Positions 11,912 to 23,900 of a DNA stretch of 64,000 nt are shown in pieces; positions within the stretch are counted from its first letter, which is position 1; the number at the start of each line of letters is the position of its first letter. The position numbers were made by a program, and so were the translations under genes. A model generated the notes under the pieces. The model was not told the DNA's origin. It searched no databases and worked only from the letters and a program-made list of their open reading frames with translations. The stretch covers positions 85,215-149,214 of the forward strand of contig WPDH01000157.1 of assembly GCA_019137255.1 (NCBI GenBank), written 5' to 3'. This stretch comes from Corinectria fuckeliana (taxonomy: Eukaryota > Ascomycota > Sordariomycetes > Hypocreales > Nectriaceae).

Positions 11912-14535
11912 GCTTGAGGGTGTTGGTATGAGTATGGGTATGTGCGTGTATATGAGTGAAACCAGTCGGTGACGCTGCGCTTGGATAGCATTGACAGGCA
12001 ATTACACCATTTTTTTTGGACGCGGGAGTTCTGGTATGCATCTCAAATGGTTGGTTGCATGGGTCATGAGAACAAGCATTATGAGGGAAATTGTCTGAAT
12101 AGCATGGGAGGTTTGGGGCAACTGTATAGAAGGCTGGAGAAGTTGGTTGTCGGTGCTTGACTGAAAAAAATCAATCGGAGATCTTGCTGCACATTCTTGA
12201 TGCTCAACCTGTAGTGAGAACTGCCAAAGGGAGCATCACGCTATGCCAGTGCGACGAGATGTTTCAAGCCAGGCCGGCTGGTCGTCTATCACTGCGAACC
12301 TCGAGAGATTGTTTGGGCCATACCTCACGGCATCTCGAGCTGTCGTGACCTCCCTTGGGCTTTGGCAGGACAGCCCAACGTGGGTTCAGGTTCCACTCGG
12401 AGAATCGGTCTCGTAGAGAAATGGCCAGTCTGGACGGCCGTGGTGTTGTCGCGAGGTGCAACTCTGCAAGCTGGAGGGAGCAAGGGTCTAGAGATAAGTA
12501 GTGGAGAGCGAATGTACTACAGGAGCCTGTAGGTATGTTGTACTGTGGAACAGATGGTGTGCTTCGCAGGGTGGCACGCACGCTTCTGCAGGAGAAAGTG
12601 TGATTGACGAGTGAAGTGGGAGAGACAACAGCGGGGGAGTGGATGATGGTGTGGTTGGGTTGGGATTGTGGACGACCAAGACGACGCGAGAGTGTGAGGA
12701 CTGAAACACGGCGAATTGCAACTGTGTCTTCGTACTTCGTACCTGCAAGACGAACCTGCAAGATGACTCTGCAAGCTGCAGGTGCTCTACAGTCTCAACC
12801 AGGAGCTGGGATTCGAAGTCTAGCTCGGAGACCGACAGCCTACAGGCTGACCGGCCGAGTAATGTGAAGCATGAGCCTTGCGGTGAAGCAACCAAGCTGG
12901 TGAGAATCACGACTTGGCGGTGGTGAATCTCGATGACGATGAGGGGTGGGAAGTTCGAGGGCTGTGGCTGGCTGACGATTGATTGGATGGTGCTGCTGTG
13001 GCTTGATCCATCAGTGCAACGGTACATAAGTAACCTGCCGTGTCAGAACAAAAACCGTGACGTACCTGCCGATGCTGCCTAAGGGGGCCCGGTGTTAGGT
13101 AGCTGTTAGTAAATAGGCGTGCTGCGTATGAAGAGGTCTAACAAAATAGGGGTATGGAGAGCAAGAGGGAAGAAAGAAATACAAATCATACTCCGACGGC
13201 TGGGGGTGAAGAAAGCCACCCCGCCTGCCAATTGCCGCTTGCCGCTTGCTGCCGGGAGCTGAACCAGGGCCGGTCGGTGCAAGCAGCCCCCGCTATTAAT
13301 TAGCAGCTTGAAGCAAGTGCGGGTAAAAGTCAACGTCGTCATTCCAGAGCACCCAGACCATCCACAGTCAATCAGGCTGTCCCTGTGACGCCCGTTCCCT
13401 GCAGTGGTCTAAGTAAGTACCGGCTTGCCGCAAGCACCACGCGTTCCCTCTACGACGACGCCGCGGTTGGAAGTTGGTACAGCTTTCATGGCAGGACAGA
13501 TGTTGATCTACCTAGAAACCGCATTTCCTGAGAGCAGAAGTGAAAGTGGAACTACCTCTCTAGGCCTAAGACAATTCAATCAATTCAATGAGCCTGGCCG
13601 CAACCACCGATACAGCAACTGAAGCCGGCCCGTAGGTAGGCTAGGCATGAGGCAGGTACTTGGAAATCCGCTTGAGGGACACTATTACATACTAGTAGTG
13701 CGAATACTGTCCGGAGTATCCAAGTACTTCCAAGTTCCAGCTCGTCCGTCACCCAACCCTTCCGTAAAGCCATCGATCCATTGCGGTGCGTGCATCACCA
13801 CGTCCAATGATCCAGCACAGCCGCCACCATCAACTCCTCTCCAAGGCTAATCCTCGCTCACATCCGGTTTGAAATTCTCCGGCGAAGCGCCTCTCTGCTG
13901 CTGATCCTGCCCCTGCAGGACAATCCCGTCCCCAAAGCGCCTTGCCGGACTCCTCCTCCTAGAGGTCATATGGCCTTCTTTGCCTGCATTACAATGCATT
14001 CGTACTTATGTATATGCTGCTATGGCTGACTGGCTACCTAGCTACCTAGGTACCTAGTTACCTTAGTATACTAGAGACACGGGCTGCTACTAGTGTGTCA
14101 TGTGCATCGCCGTCACCATCCGCATTTTGTCTGTACCCTGATGCTCGCTTTTGTTTTACATTCCACTTTCCTCCTCCTCCCGTGGTGTGACAGAAGAGCA
14201 CTTGCTTGTTGAACCCACCCCTCCCTTTAACTACCTGGACTAGGTAGCTAGCTAGTACCAGCTTAGGTTATGCTTCGTTGTACCAAAGGCAGGTTGTCGA
14301 GTCTGGTACCCCGCAAATGCCGTCTTCGTCCTGACCTTTAAATGCTTCCACTTCCCACCATCACATCTGCCCACGCTGCTTTTTCCTCCTTTCATCCCTC
14401 CATTGCGTAAACACCCGCACACTCGCCACCCCCAACAGTTCAACTCTACCTCACGTTACAGCGCGAAGCAGCTCTGCTACAGTTTTCGATATCTAGCAAG
14501 CTTCTGACTGCTGCCAAGTCTACTCATCGTCCATC
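11912..14535. other. Gene-poor spacer and promoter of the DUF1774 gene
   Basis: No convincing gene in 2.6 kb. It contains CGTACTTCGTAC at 12731-12742, a perfect CTAGGTACCTAG palindrome at 14046-14057, and related CTAGGTAG/CTAGCTAG repeats at about 14230-14258. The last 300 bp are CT-rich, typical of a fungal promoter and 5' UTR. Confidence 0.5.
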
Positions 14536-15616
14536 ATGGCGACCAACTGGGCTCAATGTACGTACCCGTCCAGCGCCGTCTTAATTCCTCTCCCTCATGC
14601 ACTTTCTCCCAGAGCCTTTGAAGCGATTCCAAGACTGACCACACACCATCGCCACAGTGAACCCCTTCAGCAAGAGGGAGTCCCATTCCTCTAGCGCCAT
14701 CCTCACGTACAAGATCTTGACTGCGCTCACTTGGCTCCTCGCCCTCATCGTCTCCGTCTACTACACCACCAACGAGCCCCACGATGGCCACCACATTCGA
14801 AAGCGCATCTGGGACCAGAATAATTTGTACCGCACTGCGTTCACCTTGAACGCCACTATTACCTCAATTTACTGGTACGCACAAGGCATTGTGGCCCCCA
14901 ATTACCCTCGTCAACGCTGACACCTTGTTCCACTAGGATCGTGCTCTTCATCCTCCAAGCTGGTTATATCAGTCAGCTCTTCTCGTCCAACACCGATAAT
15001 GTTCATGCTGCTGCCAGCGTCGGAAGCCACTTCATTTTCAACAACCTCTTTCACTTCGCCTTTATCATGCTCTTTGTTCGATCTCACTTCATCTGGGCCG
15101 AGCTCATCTTGGTGCTCAATTTCTTCAACCTGTCCTCTCTCTACTTCCGCCACAACACCTACCCTCGCTTCATCCATGCCCCCGTGGTCTCTTGGCCTCT
15201 GGCATGGACCTTTGTCGCCATTTACTGGAACGGTGCATTGATGATCCCCCATCCCCATCACTTGGTGCCCCGTATCTTTGGCAACATCTTCATCTGGGCT
15301 ATTCTCGCCTATGGACTGTTCTTCATCTTCATTTACAAGGTGAGCGAGTCCCCAAAGCTAAGGCGACTTTTCGATACTAATGCAGCCATAGGATTACACG
15401 ATTGGCTTCGCCCTCAGCGTGCTCTCGGCGTCCCTGGGGGTCGCTCAGTTCGGACACCAGATCATCGCCTTCCAGTGGATCTTTGCCTTTGTCATCATGT
15501 CTGTCCTCTTCATCTTGACACTAGTGGTGGCAGTTCCCGCATGGCAAGGCCGAGAATTCTCGTGGAGACAAGCTCCCGAGGCCGACCAGGAGCGCGCACC
15601 ACTTCTCGCCGAATAA
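14536..15616 (+). CDS. DUF1774 multi-pass membrane protein
   Basis: Four exons: 14536-14557, 14658-14874, 14937-15339 and 15392-15616; introns of 100, 62 and 52 bp with GTACGT, GTACGC and GTGAGC donors. 288 residues. The tiny first exon gives MATNWAQ, and splicing gives LNPFSKRESHSSS. About eight hydrophobic segments follow, for example around residues 25-45, 75-95, 100-130, 135-155, 165-185, 195-215, 218-235 and 245-265. The tail is hydrophilic (QAPEADQERAPLLAE). The NPFSKRE start, the ILTYKILT segment and the IRKRIWDQN loop are hallmarks of the fungal DUF1774 family as I remember it; its function is not known. The ATG is the only one that splices in frame. The third intron has a TACTAAT branch site. 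It lies in tandem with the next gene. Confidence 0.9.
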
Positions 15617-16164
15617 GAAGCTCGCCCAGCCTCCCATACGTACTGCTTGGCAGATGTCTTTTCAACAATTACTCGTCTACAATCTCTACTCGTTCGTAAG
15701 AGTTAAAGTGGAAGACCCCAAGGGTCTGCTCGGAGGAATAGGTCTGGTTGCGTGTTCTAGGATGCCCTAATGTCCTGTGGAATCGGAGCGTCTTTATGTC
15801 AATGGGTGTTTTGCCCTCTGGAGCATTTCGTACGGCCGTCTCGGCGTCGACGGTAGGTTTCGGTCTGTATTCTCAATTTCCAATACGGTTATTTCAGGCA
15901 CTTGAATTCACAAGTTACCATGGAGCCATGTTCCTCACTCGCCGTGTCCCGTGTCGTAACTCTGATGTTTTTGTCCGGTGGGCGAGCTTACCAGATCATC
16001 GTCATCATGACGTCGTAACTGAAATATGTCCCCACTAATCACTCTGTTCGCTAGCTCTATCGATAAGTTGCCGCCTTCACCCTAACCTATCTCAGTTGGC
16101 CCGGTTTATGGGACGATCGATCCGAATTTTGACGTTTCCCTTGCTTGAATGAACCCACGTATCC
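15617..16164. other. Tandem intergenic region
   Basis: 548 bp between the DUF1774 stop and the transferase start. It should hold the 3' UTR and a short promoter. I see no further gene. Confidence 0.5.
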
Positions 16165-16899
16165 ATGAACGATGAGCAGATGAGGCCCTTGCGACCGTTC
16201 CCATTCCCATTAAATGTCGGAACCGACATTTGTCAAATCTCGCGCATCTTCCGCATTCTCTCCAGCGCACGTGCTTTGCGCTTCGTGAACCGCATCCTCG
16301 CTCCCGAAGAGCTGGCGCGCAACGATGCGCGCCTGCGTGTCCTGACGCGAACGTCGGGTTCTCTACGTAACCATAAGCCGGCGTTAGTGAAGGATGATCA
16401 AACGGCGCATGGAGAAATAGCGGCGCGCGATCCCGAGCTATGGAACTGCGCAGCCTTCATCGCGGGACGGTACGTTTGACGCGGCGTCGATGGTCGACCA
16501 CAACGAGGACAAAATCACGGGCTGACTTTGACCAGGTTCGCGGCGAAGGAGGCAGCCATCAAGGCTCACTCGCACCGGGCGCTGACGTTCCATGACGTGG
16601 TCATCGAGCGGCGCGCGGTAGAGGGCGAGCATCTAGGGAGCGGGCCGCCGGTGGCGAGGATCAAGAGCGCAGTGGAGGGTGCCGAGACAGACGACAGCGC
16701 TATGGTTTCTATTAGCCATGATGGGGACTATGCTACAGCGGTCTGCTTGGGGTATGACCCTGGCGTGAGCCGTGGCAATGGGGTGCGAGGAACTCGGCGT
16801 CTGATGAGGAGGGATTCTTGGAGGGGGAGGGGGACGAGAGGCTTTTGCTGCAGCGAGATGTCCTCACAGCCCAGATCCTCCGGGAGCACACGACGCTGA
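16165..16899 (+). CDS. 4'-phosphopantetheinyl transferase, AcpS/PPT2 type
   Basis: Transfers the phosphopantetheine arm of coenzyme A to a serine of acyl carrier protein; the fungal PPT2 type acts on mitochondrial ACP, which feeds lipoate synthesis and complex I. Exons 16165-16469 and 16536-16899; intron of 66 bp (GTACGT...ACCAG). 222 residues as read. Both AcpS signatures are present: VGTDICQISRI near residue 18, carrying the Mg-binding Asp, and RFAAKEAAIKA, carrying Lys-Glu, directly after the splice. SISHDGDYATAVCLG is the usual last conserved strand. After that the frame becomes Arg/Gly-rich (RRDSWRGRGTRG), while the overlapping frame beginning near 16790 reads an acidic, leucine-rich tail as far as about 16949. 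The true C-terminus is therefore uncertain. No clear mitochondrial presequence is seen at this start. Confidence 0.88.
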
Positions 16900-18874
16900 G
16901 TGCTGATGGATCTACAAGCTGCTCAGTCGGCTCGCATAGACTGCTGTGAGTTGAGGGGGGACGACGACCGATAGGACAGACACCCGGGTAACAGGATAGT
17001 CAATTCCAGAGGAAATGCATGGGAAGCCAGCTCGCTGCGCATATCTGCAGTGTATGTGCCTTGCAACAGATTTAGCGCAGTAAATGCAAAGAAAAAAGCA
17101 GCTTATATATAGTCGCAATCCTGCATTTGTCTGTCTTGGTCGTCTGTTTTTTAGCACTTGAGGCCGTGTCGAGGAGGTACAACAGGCATATACAGGGGCG
17201 TATGCCTTAGCCCCTATACTGACCATGCTCACTATCATTCTTGCCCTCTAGGTATGCGAGTAGAAAAAGGAGGAGTCATACTAGTCGGGCTATAGGCACA
17301 TTCATCCTACTATATGTTCACTCTTTATATTACTAGCTGACGCTCTGATGCCCTCATTTCCCGATACTGTTATTAGGATGACTTTGCGTGTATCGTAGAG
17401 GAAGAGAGGCAGAGTAAGATAAAAGACGTAGGTTCGGGATACGAGTGATACAAGAGGCTAGGAACCTGTGCAGCGGTGGATGTGATAGCCAGCTGTGTGT
17501 GGTACACGGTGTTTCTTCTGATGATGATGCAGAAGAGAAAAGCTAGCTTGCTGTGAGGCAAGCGTAGGGTCTGTAGGTGACCGCCCCACTACAGGCAGCG
17601 GGCTCCTAATACAAGACGGGGACGACGAGGACGACGCCAAGGTGGTGGTGATAATGACGGGGGGTGCTGATAGATGCGTCAGTCCCTGAATAGCCAGGTG
17701 TGACTGCTCACGGTCAAGGTCTGCCCACGGGGCATTTAGGCGTCGCCCAAAACATCATGGGCGTAGAACCCGAGGGCACCAGACGGCAGAAGGACAAGAG
17801 ACTCTATGGTGATGCTGGTTTAGAGGAGAGTGGATAACTGTCCGTAAGCCTCCAGCTCCTCGGCAAAAGGCAACACATTGCATTTTGTTCCTTCTTGGTC
17901 AGGAAAAACCCATCCCAAATGTACTTCTTCCGTGTCTAGAACTTCTTATTGCATAGAAGCTTTCGATCCAGGTTCGCCCCAGCGAACTTAGGTGGTCTGG
18001 CGAAACTCGGAGGGTAGTATCGCCCAAAACGAGATCGGAGATGATCGGGTTTTCGGTGCAATACACAGCGCCAAGTTCAATTGTGACTCGAAAGTACCAA
18101 GCATTTTCCGTCTGGCGCAGGAGTATCGGAGGCGACAGCCAGTCCATTAGGTGTGTACTCAATCAGTTGAGCCCAGACAAAACGTGCCAGCTCTTCACCC
18201 AAACTGACATTCGTAGGGGGTATCGGGGATATACCCAAGTTGACCAAGTCGAAAAGGGATAAGGCACTCCGCGCCCTGGGTCGTAGATTTGATGTCCTGA
18301 GCTTTGAACTCGAGCAGCGGTTTGGGGCATTTTCAATTGGGGCGGAATGGAATGTACACTGCGCTAAAGGGTGGTGCAAGACTGGTTTATACAGTGTAGT
18401 AGGTACTGAATGTAACAGGTCTGGTGACCTTGAAAGGACCGGAGTTGAACCATCTTGGATTATTTCGTCGAAACAAAATTGTTTCCTCCATTCCAAGTTG
18501 AATTGCTGTTTTAGAACAGGATAGTTTGTATTAGAGATGCTACATACGTGGAAAATGCCGCTCTGGAGTGTGCTTAACCTCCGCTTACCGACTCTAGTTA
18601 CTAGTAGGCAAAGGCCAACGAAAACACATCCCATGTCAGCGAGTAGTCCTCCTAAGACTAACGCTCTGTCTAGTCTGGGTCTGAGTCTCTAGTATCCCGC
18701 AGGTTCTACCTGTCTCGTTTTGCCATGGTTGATATTTGACTAACTGCACTAGCTATTTTTTTGTAAAATAGTCAAACTTGCGTTTGCTCTTTATTTGCTT
18801 CCTATCGTGCTCATCTTGATCGCGATCTTGCTATTAATAACCTTGGATAGAGCCTGCCTATTAGAACATTATAG

Positions 18875-18960
18875 CCTTAGGGTATTAGGTTGTCAGGGTC
18901 AGGGTGTTAGCATATCAGGGCATCAGGGTATTAGGGTATCAAGGTATTAGGGTATTAAGA
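18875..18960. repeat. Degenerate AGGGTATTAG-type tandem repeat
   Basis: About eight imperfect units of 9-11 bp (AGGGTATTAG, AGGGTGTTAG, AGGGTATCA). It contains TTAGGG but the period is not 6, so it is not a telomere tract. It lies 160 bp from the tRNA-Arg. Confidence 0.6.
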
Positions 18961-19101
18961 CAGGAAAGCATTAAGGCATGCGGACTGTGTTAAAGCGAAT
19001 AAATAGTAGAGAAGGGTGAGTCTGTATGTAGCCGAATAGCATGGCTCAAAAATGAAGATGCCGGAGTGGTCAATCAAAGGGCGACCAACAACAAAAAGGG
19101 T

Positions 19102-19106
19102 AAAAA
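19102..19106 (-). terminator. Pol III terminator of tRNA-Arg
   Basis: Run of five T on the minus strand, 17 nt after the tRNA 3' end, as usual for RNA polymerase III genes. Confidence 0.7.
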
Positions 19107-19123
19107 GAGAATCACAAACTCTC

Positions 19124-19194
19124 GATGCACCAGGGACTCGAACCCTGAGCCTTAGTCTTAGGAGGACTACGCGCTACCGTTGCGCCAGCGCACC
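19124..19194 (-). tRNA. tRNA-Arg (anticodon CCT)
   Basis: A 71-nt cloverleaf on the minus strand with no intron. The acceptor stem is GGTGCGC with GTGCATC (two G-T wobbles), the D arm is GCGC/GCGC, and the anticodon stem TAGTC/GACTA closes the loop CTCCTAA, giving anticodon CCT, which reads AGG (Arg). The T arm is CAGGG-TTCGAGT-CCCTG. The CCA end is not encoded, as expected for a eukaryotic nuclear tRNA. A T5 Pol III terminator follows at 19102-19106 (minus strand). Confidence 0.95.
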
Positions 19195-20904
19195 GGCATT
19201 ATCAGTGATGATTGGCTATACAATGAAAACATTAATCAAGCCCTATATAGTGATACTCTGCGGCACTCACTTCCGGGGATGTGTGCGGGATTTTGGGTCA
19301 GATATTACTGTTTTGGGCCGCAGCTCCACTTAGGCCTACGGCTAACCGCGTTGCTGGGTGGGTCTAGCTTCAAGGCTGCAGCTTGCAAAAGACCAAGTGA
19401 ATATTGACAGAAGGAGGAAAAGCATTAATCTATTGATGCGACGTAGAACGAGCCGTTATGGCAATATGGGTTCAAGTGCTGGATTTATGTGGACTTCTCG
19501 TGATAGGTTCAAGTTGTTCCTGGTTGTGCATGACAAGCAAAGAAGACATGAGCTTGCCTTGGCATGACCTCGCATTTGTGCACCATTCAACCACCAAAGT
19601 TCCGGGATAGAGCTCCAATCTTTATCTTCCCTGCAGAGGAAAGCATGGGTACATTTGTTGCAGCTACTTTGCTACGTGCATGTCCTTGTTCCTCCGAGAC
19701 CTTTGAAAGCTACCGGAGCCAATTGCCCCCGCAACCTGCCGGGTTGCCGTTCCCGTCGGTTACGTGCAGTCAGTTCGGTACACTGCCTCATCGCCAACAC
19801 CACTGGCACACACGGCACGCAAGCTAATCCACGCAAACCTAGCCCAAGGTCAGGCCACAAATGTCGACAACCTTGGAGAGCCAACAGCATTAGACCCCGG
19901 AGCGAGCTCGAGCACGCAAGCACGTCTTATCAGACCCCAGGGTCGGATCTAACTTGTAAGCTTGAGATTGCTTACAGAGGCAACCTTCCCCGTTGTGGTA
20001 CGTCAGCCGTTCGTGGCACTGCGCCACGCTGAGCCTTTGTCCAACGGTCGAAGGTTGGTGATCGATTTGGCTTATCGACCTTCACCCAGCGCGACTATGT
20101 ACTTGTGCTCGCGCTCGCCTCACCGCGGTGGTGAAAGAGACGACTCTCGTCCATCATGGGTGTTAGCGGCGCACACCGAGCCCGGTGAAGGAGATAGGCG
20201 GTCAAGGGAAGAATGCAGGACCCGGGGTTCCGGGGTTCTTGCTTCCTAGCCTGCCGGTGCCGGTAACTCGTCACTCGAGCACGCAGCTCGCTCAGCTTCG
20301 CCCATCCAGCCCTCTCTGGTCGGTGAAGTTGGGTGGACGGTTTTGCGTTCCGGCAGCGGCTCGTGGAGTCGTCCCTGGGCCGGCACTACGATGCCGCCAG
20401 CCCCCGCCGTACCAGCCCCGCCGGTGTCGGCCACTCGGGGGAGATCATCGCTGAGAGCCCTGTAATCGGGATGGGACGGCCGCTGGAGGGCGGACGTAAT
20501 AGGGCGTTGGGCGCTGTCAGAGACCCGCCAGACGTTGGCATCCTTGTGCTGGACTCCACCACAAAAGAACCCCCAGCTAGGTATCTACCTAGGTAAAGAG
20601 TCAATCCAATCCCACCTTGAATGGATGAATCACAAGAGAGGAGGACCCTGGGATGGAGGCTTATTAAGGCGGTTTGCTCTTTCCTGACCCTCTCTGCATC
20701 CTGCCTCTTGCTTCTGCATCTCCGCGATTTGCATCTCTGCATTCCGCCTCTTTGTTTTCCTTCCTTCCTCCTTCCTTGCTCATCATTTCCGTTCCTTCTC
20801 CACTGCAGGGCTCTCTCATGACTCGACTCATCTGTTCCTCCCCCGTCACGCTCACTCGCTCACTCGCTCATCACTCACTCTTCTTCTGCCTGGGATCCAT
20901 CCCC
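19195..20904. other. Upstream region of the ABC transporter
   Basis: 1.7 kb without a recognised gene. A TACCTAGGTA palindrome is at 20586-20595. The last ~250 bp (20680-20900) are strongly CT-rich on the + strand, typical of a fungal promoter and leader. Confidence 0.5.
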
Positions 20905-20928
20905 ATGTCACCATCATGGATGTGGTGA
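20905..20928 (+). promoter_or_regulatory. Short upstream ORF overlapping the ABC transporter start
   Basis: An ATG at 20905 opens a 7-codon ORF (MSPSWMW) ending in TGA at 20926-20928, 13 nt into the main ORF and in another frame. Its ATG has C at -3 (weak), whereas the main ATG at 20916 has A at -3 and G at +4 (strong). The arrangement would fit leaky scanning, if the transcript begins upstream of 20905. Confidence 0.5.
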
Positions 20929-23900
20929 TACATCGCTTCGGCGGCTATGAGTTCTCTCCTTACGATAGGAATCAATCTTCCCAGGCTCCTCTGCAATCTT
21001 ATCTAACCAGGTCCGTAATAAACCTCCCAGTGCCACTGTCTCTCCTTGTCTCCTCCGTCTATCATCATCCTATCGTGCCTTGACTCAGCCAAACCACCTG
21101 TACTAATCCTAAACCGCCTCTCAGCATCTACCAAGCCTCACTAAACTTGCCAGAGATACAATGGCTCAGCAACCTCTCTGATTTCGCCCAATCTGGTACT
21201 CCCCAAGCTGCCGTCCTCCTGTTATCTCTGTCATGGATCGCTGTCCGCCTCGTTCAGTTGCGCCGAGAAATTTTCGGCCGTCGCATAAAGGCATCCAAGA
21301 TTCAATGGCCTTACGAACTCCTCTCCCAGGCTGCCAGACTCGCTTCTGTCTCATTCCTCTCCGTCGCCCACGTTGAGGGTCGTGTTCACCTTCTCAATGT
21401 AGTCCTTCCGGCCTATGCCTTTCTTCTCGGGCTGTTGCGTCTTTTCAACGACATTCAGTGGCGGCATGTGGCCCTCCATCAAATCAATTTTGTGTTCACG
21501 GCCATGCTTTTCATGCTTGTCACGGCTCACTATCTCCCATGCATCCAGATGGGATCCCAGTGCACGCGTGACGCCAGCCTCGTGGGAGGCGTCTCGGCTC
21601 TTGCTCTGACCTTTGTCATGGCAATGATAACTCCACGGGAATGGGTGCCCCCCAGGATGGACATCAACATCCCAAGCCGTAACCCCGAGGACGAGCCCTC
21701 CCCGGAGGAGTCTTGCAGTTGGTTCATATACTACTGTACCTACGGCTGGATAACCCCTGTTATCTGGAAGGGCGCCAAGGGCAAGCTGGAGATGTCCGAT
21801 ATTCCCAAACTCGCCTGGTACGACGAGCCCATGCACCTCCTGCGCCAAGTCCAAAAGGCTCGCTCGATATCGAAGAAGACGCTGATGACGGCAGTTCGCT
21901 TTCAGTGGCGCGAGTTGGTTCTCATGTCTTTCTGGATTGGAATTAGCTACACGGTCGAGAACGTTGCTGCCTATGGCATGTTCAAGCTGCTGGAATATCT
22001 TGCTGACCCAAAGGGCGCCACTTACCGGCCTTGGCTGTGGCTGCTTCTCATGTTCCTAGGACCTTTGGCTCGATCCGTCTTCTTCCAGCAGTATGTTTTC
22101 ACATCCACCAGGCTTGTTGTGCGTATAAAGTCCGCTTTCACCCAGGAGTTGTACTACACTGCCCTCGATTCAATGGAATTAGAAGAAGATCCCTTTGAGA
22201 TGCAGCCCGGTTCCAAGACGGCAGATGCGGAGACCAAAGCGGCCCCTAAGAGCACCTCTGCCGGCCGGCTTGCGAACCTCATGGCTTCCGACGTGGACGC
22301 CATCTACAGAGCCCGAGACATAGTCATGGCCACCTTCGGAGTCCCTGTCGGAACCATCATCTCACTTGTTGGCATGTACCGGATGCTCGGCTGGGCTTCT
22401 TTGGTCGGCACCGCCATCCTGTTTCTAGCGGTCCCCGTGTCTGTCTGGCTGGGCCGAAACATGTACTTTTCTCAGAGGCGTGTTAGAAAATCCCAAGATT
22501 CTCGCATGTCGCTAGTGACGGAGTATCTAGCCTCCCTTCGCGCCATCAAGTACTTTGCCTGGGAGGCGCCCATCACAGAGAAGATCATCGAGGCTCGGGC
22601 GGCCGAGCAGAAGGAGCTGTGGAGGGTCTCCGTCTTGCAGGCCGTCCTTAACCAAGTCACTCAAATATTCCCACATTTCGCCTTGTTGGTAATGTTTGCG
22701 CTTCATGTGGGCGTTGACAAGAAGCGCCTCGACGCGGCCACTGCGTTTACCTCCATCTACCTCCTCAAGAACATCCGCAGGAACATCATGCAGGCCAGTT
22801 CCTTTGCTCGGAACTTTGCGGGTGCACTTGTGTCTGTCGGCAGGTTAGACAAGTACTTTGCAAGCACCGTGCCCCTTAGTCGCTTTCCAGTAGGCCCTCT
22901 ACGGATCCAAGGGGCCTCGTTCCGACGAAACAAGAAGGCAACATTTACCTTGAATGACATTTCACTTGACTTCGCTCAAGGCGGCTTGAATGTTATCAGC
23001 GGTTCTAGTGGGAGTGGGAAATCTACCCTGCTGCTCGCAATCCTCGGAGAGACATATATCGAGAGCGGGACCGTGACCAGGCCTGACGATGTAGCTTTTG
23101 CTTCGCAATCCACGTGGCTCCAGAACGACACTATTCAGGCCAACATTACGTTTGGTAGCCATTTGGAGAAGGTACGGTATGATCGCGTTATTGAGGCTTG
23201 CTGTCTGTGGGAGGACTTCAAGGAGCTGCCGGACAAGGACCAAACAACGGTGGGCGAAAACGGGACGTCTCTCTCAGGGGGACAAAAAGCCCGCGTTGCT
23301 CTGGCGAGGGCGTTGTACTCAAAGGCGCCCCTTCTCCTCCTTGACGACATATTCGCAGCGCTGGATGCCAAGACCGCCGCTGGTGTCTGGAAGTATTGCT
23401 TCTGCGGCGACCTGCTGAGCGGGAGGACCACCGTCCTCGTGACCAATCTGCCTTGGATTTCGGAGCAGGCGGACTTCTCGGCCGAGCTGGATAAGGGCCT
23501 GGTCAAGCTCGCCGAAGCACAGGTTGGCGTGGTTCGCAAGCCCATCGCCCTCGCACAAGTTCTGGGAGGCGATGTTGAGGACAATGTAGCCTCAGGCGAA
23601 GTCGCAAATGGAATCCAATCCAATGGTGACGCATTGAACGACTCAAACAAGTGTGCGGAAGAAAAGCCCGCCAAAGATATTGTCAACCAGGAAATGAAGG
23701 CATCTGGAAAAGTTGGGCGCTTGACGTGTATGGCAACCCTTCCTCTGACCCCTTCACGTTGCTTGACGGCGCTAATATAATGATGCAGTCTTGCAATACA
23801 TGAGCTATTTCGGAAGCCCCGTCTTTGTTATCGTGTGCCTTGCCTTCTTGCTTCTCACTCACATATTCACGTTTGCCGGTTCCCTTTGGCTCTCCGTCTG

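Larger units (their letters stand above)
16900..19123. other. Gene-poor spacer
   Basis: 2.2 kb without a supported gene. Between 17899 and 18300, minus-strand reading is protein-like in two overlapping frames but has no start, domain or splice pattern I can defend. The stretch at 18700-18960 is AT-richer and holds a degenerate decamer repeat listed separately. Confidence 0.45.

Noticed and set aside
12488..13027. 179-codon minus ORF
   Set aside because: Ser/Thr-rich low-complexity reading with a competing frame on the same strand; no domain.
18875..18960. Telomere or subtelomere repeat
   Set aside because: The unit is about 10 bp and irregular, not (TTAGGG)n, and conserved housekeeping genes lie on both sides.
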